Below are positions 10,101 to 18,784 of a DNA stretch of 64,000 nucleotides, in pieces (the first letter of the stretch is position 1; each line of letters begins with the position of its first letter). Position numbers and translations under genes: made by a program. The notes beneath the pieces were generated by a model. That model had not been told where the DNA came from. It worked only from the letters and a program-made list of their open reading frames with translations, and did not search any database. Source of the stretch: Mesostigma viride (taxonomy: Eukaryota; Streptophyta; Mesostigmatophyceae; Mesostigmatales; Mesostigmataceae). Location: NCBI GenBank assembly GCA_009746045.1, contig RPFO01000213.1:9728025-9792024 (forward strand). The letters are read 5' to 3'.

Positions 10101-13100
10101 GACGCAAAAGGTAAATATAACGGATCGGGTGTGGGAACGTTTTAGGCACTAGATGTTATTTTTCTTGCGCCAACGGCCGTTGGAACCTGGAAATTAGGGT
10201 GTGATTTTTCTTGCGCCAACGGCCGTTGGAACCTGGAAATTAGTGTGTGATTTTTCTTGCGCCAACGGCCGTTGGAACCTGGAAATTAGGGTGTCATTTT
10301 TCCTGCGCCAACGGCCGTTGGAACCTGGAAATTTGGTTGATATTTTTCTTGCGCCAACGGCCGTTGGAACCTGGAAATTCGGTCGACATTTTTCTTGCGC
10401 CAACGGCCGTTGGAGCCTGGAAATTAGGGTGTGATTTTTCTTGCGCCAACGGCCGTTGGAACCTGGAAATTAGGGTGTGATTTTTCTTGCGCCAACGGCC
10501 GTTGGAACCTGGAAATTAGGGTGTGATTTTTCTTGCGCCAACGGCCGTTGGAACCTGGAAATTAGGGTGTGATTTTTCTTGCGCCAACGGCCGTTGGAAA
10601 CTGGAAATTAGGGTGTGATTTTTGTTCGGGAACGGCCGATCTTCCAAAGTGTAAGGACAAAATGTCATGTCGTGTGTTGTATGACCGTTTTTTGTCTCAA
10701 ACACTGATTCACATTTCATGCATGCAGGGGAGAGAGGCGCATCGGAGGGTTGCCCTGATCGGAGGGGGGCTGAATGCAGAAGACGAGGCCGTTTCCAAAA
10801 AGTCGAGGGGGACGGCGCTGCTGGAAGTGCACAACTATTTCAAGACGCACATGGAGGAATCCTGGGATAAGCCGGAGGTGCCCCTTCAGGACCAGAAAGA
10901 AATATGGAATTTGATTCATGGGGTTTCAAGCAGCACTGAGAAGGCAAGGAAGGACGGGGAGGGGGAGGAGGGTGGTGAGGAGCGGGTTGGAGGGCGATTG
11001 AACGAGGGTGGTTTGTCCGAATCGGAGAAAACCCAAGTCTACGACTTCATCTCGGCTGTGAAGGATGAAACGGTCGCTCCGAACGACGACAGTAGATGTG
11101 GAATGCCGATTGAGGACAAGGTGGCCAAGGAGCTTGCAGAGTTTCTGGACATCGTGGCAGCGGACAAGCTGGACGGGGAGGGAAGGGTGATGAGGAAGGG
11201 GGGGGGATCAAACAGGAAGGGTGGAGGAGTCTAGCCCGCTTTCGATTCTGGCCGTCTATCATGGCAACCGTGAAGGCCAAACACGTTCCTCCTCAGTGCT
11301 TGTATGACCTGACATACATGGCCAAGATCTTCTGCGAGGTGATTGTCCAGCTTTTCCTGATCTACAACCGCGATTTGGGGAAATACCCCGAACCACGCCA
11401 CCTCGGCTGGTTGCCGATGCAGCCTTCGGAAGCCGACAGCGCCCTTGAGAGGGTGGCCGATACGGTCGCTGTAGCTGCCAAGAGACTAAGGGCGGTTATC
11501 AGGCCAACGGGGAGGGACGATTCCACCTTCCCACTTGCACTGCTGGAGAGGACGAATTTTTGGACGACCCACAAGGAGGAAACGAAATGGTGGGTCCTGA
11601 TTGCGCCCGAACCCCCAACCGAACAGGCTGTGGTGCCCCAACCCGTACAGCCTGTGGCGGGGGCTGTGGCGGTGACGGGGGCTGTGCCGGAGGAAGGCCA
11701 AGCCGAACATGCGGAGGCAGAGGACGTCCAGTCGGGTCGCCAAAAAAAGGTGGGGGAGAAGCGGGAACCCCCGCGGAAGTTTGGGTCGGAGGAGCTGGCA
11801 TCCGAAATCGAGCAGCAGGGCCCGTGGATTTCTAAGAAAGTTTACGGGTCTGACGGGGACACGACCTGTGAGTTCATGATGAAGACTTTCGCGTGGGAGA
11901 AAAGCGATGGGCCGACACGGTTGGCTCAAGTGGTACTTAATGCAATGGAGGGGTTCGAATTTGTTGTGAAGAGGAAGGGGGGGGTGAACCAGCCGGATAT
12001 CAAGAATGGGATATGGCTGCTGAATTTGGAACACCACGCGAAGCTGTGGAATGATGAGGAATTGTTGAAGGGTCGAACGGGTGCGTGGGTGGAGAAAAGG
12101 GACTGGAAGGCGGCGAAGGATTGTGGAGATTTCAATGGTGTGAAGGACGCCTGGTCGTCGTACCTAGGCGATTTTACGGGATTCTTCAACCCACCCGTGA
12201 TCTTCATTGGGTCAAAGGAGCAGGTGGATGGGTTTAAGGTCCTTCTGAAGGTACTTGGGAAGCGGCCTGAGGGGGAGGATATTTCCAATCCCAACGGCCG
12301 TTCGGGCAAGGAAATTGCGGGTGCAGCCCAGAAGCGTCCGCTGGAGACGGCAGGCGCTGGCACCAAAAAGAAACGCCGGAAGCGCGCCGCCTCGGAGACC
12401 CCCTCGGCCGAAGACGTCTCAATGGGGGATGATGAGGATGTCGGGTCACATGGGGGTGATGATGGGGAGGAGGTTGGTGATGATGGTGCCGGCGATGATG
12501 AGGGGGCGGGAATGAGGGTGGTGATAAGGGGGGCGGGTCGAAGGACGGAGAGGGGGGGGTTCGAAGGGCGGAGAGGGGGGCGGGTCGAAGGGCGGAGAGG
12601 GGGGGGGTCGAAGGACGGAGAGGGGGGCGGGTCGAAGGGCGGAGAGGGGGGGGGTCGAAGGGCGGAGAGGGGGGCGGGTCGAAGGACGGAGAGGGGGGCG
12701 GGTCGAAGGGCGGAGAGGGGAGGGGGTCGAAGGACGGAGAGGGGGGCGGAGAGAAGGGCGGAGAGGGGAGGGGGTCGAAGGGCGGAGAGGGGGGCGGGTC
12801 GAAGGGCGGAGAGGGGGGCGGGTCAAAGGGTGGAGAGGGGGGCGGGTCAAAGGGCGGAGAGGGGGGCGGGTCCAAGGGCGGAGAGGGGGGGGAGAGAAGG
12901 GTGGAGAGGGGGGCGGGTCAACCGGCGCATCGGGGGAAGGGGGGAAGGGCGGAGAGGGGGGCGGGTCGACCGGCGCATCGGGGGAAGGGGGGAAGGAGGG
13001 GGGGGAGGGGAGGGAGGCTCGAAGGGGAATTCGGGGGCGTCGGGGGGGGGATGTTGGGGCGTGCCGTCGACTACTGCAAAAAGCTCCTTTCGCCTGGCGG

Positions 13101-14077
13101 GCACGTTCGATCAAGAGCAACGGCTAGTCATCTGTCAAAGGGTAAGTTAATCTGAGTGAATATGGTCGGTTAAATTATGATGTTTGCATATTCCCAAGTT
13201 TGATTTGCGATTGTAATGATAACTAATTGCGCCGCTCGTCATTGCTTGTCTCACACACAGGTGACGAGTCTGAAGAGGAGCCGCCAAAGGATGACGCGCA
13301 TGGCGGCCCACCCAAAGGGTTTGAGGAAGATTCGGAAGAATCGGAAGAATCGGAACCTGAGGAAGCGCCACAAAGACGTGTCACAGTTACCGCAACCCAG
13401 CCCAAGCCACTAGACAAGAAAGTGCCACCACCAAGTTGGCAGCCGTGGATGGAGAATCTGGAAGGTGTGGGGGGGGGAAACGGGTCGTGCCCCGCTCGCC
13501 TGTTGGATGTCCGGTTTCGGTATTGTGCAAGCACGGCGGTGAATTTTGCCAGTATCGGAAGAACCAATCCCAGCGCCTTGATACGTTGTGGAAGCCCACG
13601 TGGGCTGCTGATTCGGTGGCTAAACTCAATGCAGACCCAATGAAGCTGGCACACATGCCTGATTTCCACGTCGACACGTTCCTGGTGCATGGAGTCGTTC
13701 GAAAGGTGGATAAAACGGGCGTGTGGTACGTTAAATTTTGGGCAGAAGGGTGTGACGAAAAGGGAATCTGGATTAATGGGGAGCAGGGGACGATGCCCAA
13801 CATAATTTTCAAGGTACAACAAGACGAGATGCGGAACTGTTTCAAGCCACCTGAGGGAACGTATTTGGAGTGGTGGATGGACAAGGGGTTCCTGGCGACC
13901 AGATCTTCCCCAGCGACCAGATCTTCCCCACGACTCCAAGAGAAGGGGGGAGACCAAGCCGCAGGGCAGGGCAAACGAAAACCTCAAGGGAAGGCTGGCG
14001 CAGATGTGCGGGAGGGGGGTGTAAAGAAGCCCAGCGGACGGGCACCTGTAAAGAAACGCCTGTTAGTAGGTAGTTAG
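3134..14077 (+). CDS. Large multi-exon gene of unknown function (about 1,590 codons)
   Basis: Proposed exons are 3134-3232, 3779-4077, 8956-10110, 10728-13141 and 13261-14077, all with GT-AG borders (donors GTACGT, GTAGGT, GTAAAT, GTAAGT). Phases agree at every junction. The first exon gives PPYWFQDLILDAKQAG. The second is Ala/Pro/Gln-rich with a basic KAAKERRKSA stretch. Joining exons two and three makes RGRPSRPR, an AT-hook-like core. Exon three encodes 385 residues with a DGNHYTQMLK motif. Exon four holds a basic KKKRRKR stretch and a Gly-rich satellite. Exon five starts acidic and ends basic. Three frame breaks occur at G-runs (11198-11206, within 12520-13020, and 13469-13477), all in the same direction. 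TGTAA follows the stop by 28 bases. The 5' end is not identified. I recognise no family; a chromatin or nuclear role is only suggested by the basic motifs. Confidence 0.5.
4104..8192 (+). repeat. 4.1-kb (CCTTGT)n hexanucleotide satellite
   Basis: Nearly uninterrupted CCTTGT units, with scattered CCTCGT variants, single-base losses that shift the register, and recurring interruptions such as GTGCCAGCC. None of the six reading frames of the hexamer contains a stop, so the array produces ORFs of more than 1,000 codons encoding SL, PC, LV, KD, RT or GQ dipeptides. The splice sites and phases on either side place it inside the intron 4078-8955. Confidence 0.97.
8207..8908 (+). repeat. 46-bp palindrome-bearing repeat, array 1 (about 16 units)
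   Basis: Each unit contains the palindrome CCAACGGCCGTTGG followed by AACCTGGAAATTAGGGTG and a T-rich stretch. Units start roughly every 45-47 bases from 8212. Later units vary at the T-run and at TCG/TTG after the palindrome. The array lies at the 3' end of the intron 4078-8955, ending about 50 bases before the next exon. Confidence 0.97.
10165..10635 (+). repeat. 46-bp palindrome-bearing repeat, array 2 (about 10 units)
   Basis: Units at 10170, 10216, 10262 and onwards are 46 bases apart and closely match array 1, with more uniform sequence (TTTTTCTTGCG before the palindrome). The array fills most of the intron 10111-10727, so the same repeat occupies two introns of one gene. Confidence 0.97.
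12520..13020 (+). repeat. G-rich minisatellite inside exon four of the large gene
   Basis: Short units of the type GGGTCGAAGGGCGGAGAG, about 18-20 bases, are repeated more than 20 times. Differences in G-run length move the reading frame, giving GRRAERGA-type or GGSKGGEG-type peptides in different frames. The frame before the array (that of 11261) and the frame that splices correctly after it (that of 13141) differ by one base, so the coding frame is lost or length-polymorphic here. Confidence 0.9.
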
Positions 14078-14104
14078 ATAGCTTGATCTGAACTCGTGTA
14101 CATT

Positions 14105-14109
14105 TGTAA
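14105..14109 (+). promoter_or_regulatory. TGTAA polyadenylation signal of the large gene
   Basis: TGTAA lies 28 bases after the stop at 14075-14077, supporting the end of the gene model here. Confidence 0.5.
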
Positions 14110-14574
14110 ACATCGATCTGTACATCTGTCTCCAGAGCATTCACTTGAATATTCAAAGTTCAAGTGGGAATTACTGGTTGGGTTGTGCACAGGCTTGTGC
14201 ACAATTTTGGCAATAATTATAATTCGTTCTATAAATAGAACTAGCGGGGTCGTGGAGAGGGTTGTGCAATTGTAAATAATCTACAACTTGTCTCACTTGC
14301 TTACCCTCCGAGTGCATGACACTATGACAAAAACAGCCAATTTTACCCCGACTTGAATAAATTTTAATAAATGTTAATAAATTTTAATAAATTTTAATAA
14401 ATTTAAGCAATCTAGTAATGAAAAGTGCACGCGGAAAGCGCACTAGTGACCAAATTGCATGAAATGGTAATGATTTCATGTGGAAACGCATTCACAATGA
14501 GCATCAATTGTCATGTATTTGTTGAAATGGCGTCTCCTCAAGTAATAAAATTTGGCATGGGTATTGTAGATTGA
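14110..14574. other. Spacer with an AATAAATTTT tail, probable LINE 5' flank
   Basis: No gene is visible. At 14345-14405 a short AT-rich tandem run (AATAAATTTT-like units) resembles the microsatellite tail of a retroelement, so a short 3' fragment of another non-LTR element may end here. The remainder may be the 5' untranslated region of the LINE that follows; its 5' end cannot be fixed. Confidence 0.35.
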
Positions 14575-17500
14575 TTGTGGGCCCCCCCTCCCCTGGTGGG
14601 CCAGCAGGCATCCTTGGCCCTTGCCACTTTTAACACCCGCACATTGCTAGATGACGACCATAGCTGCCGGATCGAGGAGCTAGTCGCTTTTTGCATTGAG
14701 CATCGTGTATCTATATTAGGCGTCCAGGAACACCGCCGCACGGTGCCACTTGGCCTGGTGAGCACTGCTCGCTTGGCGGGTGGCTGGCGGTTTTACTTCG
14801 CTGGCAGCGGTACGTCTGGCCAAGGTGGTGTTGGTCTTTTGTGTTCGCCGCTGGCAGTTGCTAGCCTCAGCACGCTTAAGTTTCTAACCCCACGCCTTAT
14901 GGTAGCACATTTCACCTCTGTCGAGGGGCGGTCTAAACACCACCTCACGGTGGGGGTGGGCTACGCACCCCACAGTGGTCTAGCTGATTCGGCCCGTGAG
15001 GAGTTCTTCGAATCTTTGCATGACCTTGAGAGGGTCACTCCGGCCCGCCACTTTTTGGTTATGCTGCTCGACGCCAATGCCACGCTCCCCGTGGGCACTG
15101 CTGGCAGTCGCTTTGCGCCTGCTGACACGGAAGCTAACGCCAATACTCCCCTTTTCTCTGCCTTTTTGCGGGATAGCGGGATGGTTGCTGTCAACTGTCA
15201 ATTCCAACGTCCCTCACAGGACTTGGTCACTTTTCGTGGCCCCAACGGCCGTCAGGCCTGTCTGGACTATGTGGTGGTACGGCAGCCCAGGTGTACCTCG
15301 GTTCTGGACGCCCGAGTGTTTGACACGCCCACGGTGTGCTCTGACCACCGGTTGGTGCGCGCGACCCTTCGGCTCCGGTTCCACGTCCCCACGCGCCGCG
15401 CCCCAGTGGTCCGCCCTGACTGGTCTGCTCTACGTCCGGTCAAGGGAGATCCTGAGGACTGGACGGACGCCGAGCACGAGCGGAACTGGTGCCGACGGAA
15501 GTACCTGTCGGCACTGGACGCCCGGGCGGACGTCGACAAGCTGGACAATGGTGCCCCCAACGCAGCCGTTTTTGCGGGCTTTGCGGCCCGTGCCCCGTTG
15601 CTGGCGGCCCGGCACCTGCCGGTCATGCCCCGCCGCCGCCCCGGCCCGCTCTACCGCCAGGACCCCAAGGTCTTGGCCGCCCGGCACCGCCTCAAGCGAA
15701 ACCGGGACCCGCTGCAGAAACCCTCGCTCAAGGCCGCCCTTGTGGAGGCCTACGCGCACGCTCAGGACGCGGAGGCGGCCCAGTGCATCGCGGATGCCAA
15801 GGCCTGCCAGGCCCGCAACCAGGGCAAGGACATGTGGTACCACCTCGACCGGCTCGGCGGCCGGCGGCAGCGCACCCCGGTGGAGCATACGGGGGACGGC
15901 ACGGCGCCGGTAAGCCTTGACCGCTGGCTGGCCCACAATGTTTCCTTGACCGGTGGGGCTCGCGCCCCCCCCCCGCCGCTGCACCCCGAGACGGCCGCCC
16001 GCCTCGGGGTCGCCGGACCCCCGCCGCCACCGGCGCCCCCCTCCTCGGCCGCGGACTACCAAGTCCCCGCCTTGCAGGAGGGCCGCCTTGCCACTGACGA
16101 CGTTGTTCACCCCTTCACTTTGGAGGAATTGGACGGCGCCCTTGCTCGCCTGCGGTACGATGCAGCGGTCGGTGCCGACCACCTTTCTGCTGAGCTGCTG
16201 AAGACCCCTGATCTGGCGGTTAGGGATCTTCTGCTGGCGTTCTGCAACCGTGTCCTGCTCTCTGACGAGCCTCCGCCTGCTGAGTGGCAGACGGCCATCC
16301 GCGTCATGCTGTACAAGAAGGGCTCTGCTGCTGACCCCGGCAACTACCGGGGTGTCTGCCTCCAGAGCGCCGCGCTGAAGGTCTTCATGCGCATGATGCT
16401 GCACAGGCTCCGCGCCGCGCTGGACCCACACCTGGGTGAGTCTCAGATGGGTTTCCGTAGTGGTCGTAACACTGTCATGGCTGTGTTTGTCGCGCGCCGG
16501 TTGATGGAGGAGGTGCGTCGACTTCCCCCTGACAGTTTGCCGCTGGTCTTCATTTTTGTTGACTATATCAAGGCCTTTGACACGGTTCTCTGGGAAGCTC
16601 TTTGGGCCATCCTAGCTCTGGATCGGGTACCACCTGCGTTTATTGCTGCCATTCGCCGACTGTATGAGGGCTCACAGGCAGTAGTGCGGACTCCGGAGGG
16701 CACCACTCCACCATTCCCCCTTCACCACGGGGTATGGCAAGGTTGTGTCCTGTCCCCATACCTGTTCATTATTGTCGTGGATCACGTCATGCGCCGGGCA
16801 CGTGCGCGCTTTACTGCTCTTAAGGGGTTCGAGCCAGGCTTGGACATCCTTAACGTGAAAGAGCACGGCGGGGTTAGACCGGGGTACCGCCTTGCCGACC
16901 TGATTTATGCGGATGATACCACCCTCATCGAGAGCCCCGAGCACATTCAGACCTGGCTGGACTGCCTGGGCCTGGAGGCGCGGGCGGTGGGGTTGGAGAT
17001 TAGTGTCAAGACTGAGGCGATGGTGATAGGGGCCTCCAGTAAACCACCGCTGCCGCGCCTGCTCGACGGGACGGAGGTCCCGTTCCGCGACCGCTTCAAG
17101 CTGTTGGGGAGCTGGCTTCCTGACACCGACGACGATGTGGACACCCGCATCGCCCTCGCCTGGGCCAAGCTCCGTTCGCTCACACCTTACTGGCGCTCGA
17201 AGGGCCTGGACGGGCACCGCAAACGCATGCTCTTCAAGGTCCTCGTCCTCACGGTGCTCACGTATGGCGCCGAGGCGTGGACCCTCCCACCCAAACTGGC
17301 AGCTCGGCTCGACGGCACAGTTTACAGGATGCTCCGGCAGGTCCTTAACGTAGGTTTTTCCGAGCGTCCGTCATCAGAGTCTTTGTATCATGGCATGCCT
17401 CGTGTTTCGGACGAGATTAGGCAGCGTAGGATAGCATTTGTAGGACACCTTGCCCGCACTAGCCAGGTCGACACCACCCTTGGTCTGGCCGGCCCCCAGC

Positions 17501-17769
17501 GGCTTGGCCAGCCAGGGCGGCATATTCTGACCTGGCCTGGCCCCGCGGACATTCCCAAAAGGGTAGGGAAACCTGTCACCAACTACGTTCAGATGTTGCT
17601 GGACGACCTCGTGGTCCCAGCCCAGTTTGAGCACCGCATACACTCTCTCTCCCGTCTTTGGACTGTCATGCAGGACAAGACGCGGTGGAAGAAGATTGTC
17701 AAGGCGCACACGCCCGACCCTGTGGGCAAGCCACCTCCCCCCAAGCGGAGGAGGCGTTTTGATGAGTAG
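14575..17769 (+). CDS. LINE endonuclease-reverse transcriptase polyprotein (1,064 aa)
   Basis: This protein nicks target DNA and copies the element RNA at the nick. The endonuclease starts at ATFNTRTL (about residue 18). It has Glu52 in VQEHRR and Asp257/His258 in the terminal SDHRLV motif. The reverse transcriptase shows the palm motif FVDYIKAFDTV (about 659-669) and the catalytic YADD at 778-781. Downstream is RIAFVGHLAR, a motif typical of LINE C-terminal regions, and a basic PPPPKRRRR tail. The frame has no interruption, so it may still be functional. The ATG at 14575 is the first in frame, but the true start could be non-canonical because no ORF1 is seen. Antisense copies at 18223-23772 encode the same protein in broken form. 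Confidence 0.92.
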   Translation: MWAPPPLVGQQASLALATFNTRTLLDDDHSCRIEELVAFCIEHRVSILGVQEHRRTVPLGLVSTARLAGGWRFYFAGSGTSGQGGVGLLCSPLAVASLSTLKFLTPRLMVAHFTSVEGRSKHHLTVGVGYAPHSGLADSAREEFFESLHDLERVTPARHFLVMLLDANATLPVGTAGSRFAPADTEANANTPLFSAFLRDSGMVAVNCQFQRPSQDLVTFRGPNGRQACLDYVVVRQPRCTSVLDARVFDTPTVCSDHRLVRATLRLRFHVPTRRAPVVRPDWSALRPVKGDPEDWTDAEHERNWCRRKYLSALDARADVDKLDNGAPNAAVFAGFAARAPLLAARHLPVMPRRRPGPLYRQDPKVLAARHRLKRNRDPLQKPSLKAALVEAYAHAQDAEAAQCIADAKACQARNQGKDMWYHLDRLGGRRQRTPVEHTGDGTAPVSLDRWLAHNVSLTGGARAPPPPLHPETAARLGVAGPPPPPAPPSSAADYQVPALQEGRLATDDVVHPFTLEELDGALARLRYDAAVGADHLSAELLKTPDLAVRDLLLAFCNRVLLSDEPPPAEWQTAIRVMLYKKGSAADPGNYRGVCLQSAALKVFMRMMLHRLRAALDPHLGESQMGFRSGRNTVMAVFVARRLMEEVRRLPPDSLPLVFIFVDYIKAFDTVLWEALWAILALDRVPPAFIAAIRRLYEGSQAVVRTPEGTTPPFPLHHGVWQGCVLSPYLFIIVVDHVMRRARARFTALKGFEPGLDILNVKEHGGVRPGYRLADLIYADDTTLIESPEHIQTWLDCLGLEARAVGLEISVKTEAMVIGASSKPPLPRLLDGTEVPFRDRFKLLGSWLPDTDDDVDTRIALAWAKLRSLTPYWRSKGLDGHRKRMLFKVLVLTVLTYGAEAWTLPPKLAARLDGTVYRMLRQVLNVGFSERPSSESLYHGMPRVSDEIRQRRIAFVGHLARTSQVDTTLGLAGPQRLGQPGRHILTWPGPADIPKRVGKPVTNYVQMLLDDLVVPAQFEHRIHSLSRLWTVMQDKTRWKKIVKAHTPDPVGKPPPPKRRRRFDE

Positions 17770-17905
17770 TGTAGTTAGGATTTTCTAGATAGCCTAGCGT
17801 TAGTATAGTTCGATCACGCGGCTTCCTCCACCCCATCCATCATGGAATATGTGCTACATGACCTCCCCACGGAGGCATGTTATAATTTAATTTAATTTAA
17901 TTTAA
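14575..17905 (+). mobile_element. Non-LTR retrotransposon (APE-type LINE), intact coding region
   Basis: One long ORF encodes an N-terminal apurinic-type endonuclease and a reverse transcriptase. A 3' untranslated region follows, with a CTCC-CCAC-GGAG hairpin at 17863-17874 and an ATTTA-repeat tail at 17882-17905. A single endonuclease-RT ORF, short 3' region and microsatellite tail fit RTE- or L1-like clades; I cannot decide which. The 5' end is uncertain and no target duplication was identified. Several truncated antisense copies lie downstream, so this family has been active in the locus. Confidence 0.9.
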
Positions 17906-18222
17906 TGATGGATGGGCCGGGGTGGGCGAAGCCACGAAACCTAACTAAATATAAAATTAAATTAAATTAAATTAAATTAAATTATAACATGCCTCCGTGG
18001 GGAGGTCATGTAGCACATATTTCAGGATGGATGGGGTGGAGGAAGCCGCGTGATCGAACTATCCTAACTCTATCTAGAAAATCCTAACTGCACTACTCAT
18101 CAAAACGCCTCCTCCGCTTGGGGGGAGGTGGCTTGCCCACAGGGTCGGGCGTGTGCGCCTTGACAATCTTCTTCCACCGCGTCTTGTCCTGCATGGCAGT
18201 CCAAAGACGGGAGAGAGAGTGG
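17906..18222 (-). mobile_element. LINE 3' fragment, antisense
   Basis: After 45 bases resembling a diverged LINE 3' region, an ATTAA tail (about 17954-17989) starts an antisense copy of the LINE 3' end. It reads back through the stop codon and the final coding codons as far as the sequence matching 17650. It is 5'-truncated there, directly abutting the tail of the next antisense copy. It stands tail-to-tail with the intact LINE. Confidence 0.85.
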
Positions 18223-18784
18223 ATTAAAAATTAAATTAAATTATAACATGCCTCCGTGGGGAGGTCATGTAGCACATATTTCATGATGGATGGGGTGGAG
18301 GAAGCCGCGTGGTCGAACTATCCTAACTCTATCTAGAAAATCCTAACTGCACTACTCATCAAAACGCCTCCTCCGCTTGGGGGGAGGTGGCTTGCCCACA
18401 GGGTCGGGCGTGTGCGCCTTGACAATCTTCTTCCACCGCGTCTTGTCCTGCATGGCAGTCCAAAGATGACGGGAGAGAGAGTGGATGCGGTGCTCAAACT
18501 GGGCTGGGACCACTAGGTCGTCCAGCAACATCTGAACGTAGTTCGTGACAGGTTTCCCTACCCGTTTGGGAATGTCCTTGGGGCCAGGCCAGGTCAGAAT
18601 GTGCCGCCCTGGCTGGCCAAGCCGCTGGGGGCCGGCCAGACCGAGGGTGGTGTCGACCTGGCTGGTGCGGGCCGGGCAAGGTGTCCTACAAATGCTATCC
18701 TACGCTGTCTAATCTCGTCCGAAACACGAGGCATGCCATGATACAAAGACTCTGATGACGGACGCTCGGAAAAACCTACATTAA
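18223..18784 (-). mobile_element. LINE copy, antisense, 3' part (interrupted)
   Basis: An antisense LINE 3' end beginning with an ATTAA tail at 18223-18243 and matching the intact element back to the sequence around 17345. It breaks off exactly at TTAA (18781-18784). The match resumes at TTAA 21049-21052, so the two parts are one copy split by an insertion. Confidence 0.92.

Noticed and set aside
8207-10635. CRISPR array
   Set aside because: The repeats are contiguous 46-bp units with no unique spacers, and the DNA is eukaryotic, with introns.
13436-13643. Independent gene starting at ATG 13436
   Set aside because: This ATG overlaps an acidic coding frame that joins the upstream exon by splicing. 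The two frames are better explained as one exon broken at the G9 run.
1-14077. Endogenous giant-virus segment
   Set aside because: Considered because of the dense unknown ORFs and palindromic spacers. The introns with canonical splice sites, intronic satellites and TGTAA signals fit a nuclear host gene better, and no viral hallmark gene (capsid, packaging ATPase, DNA polymerase) is visible.
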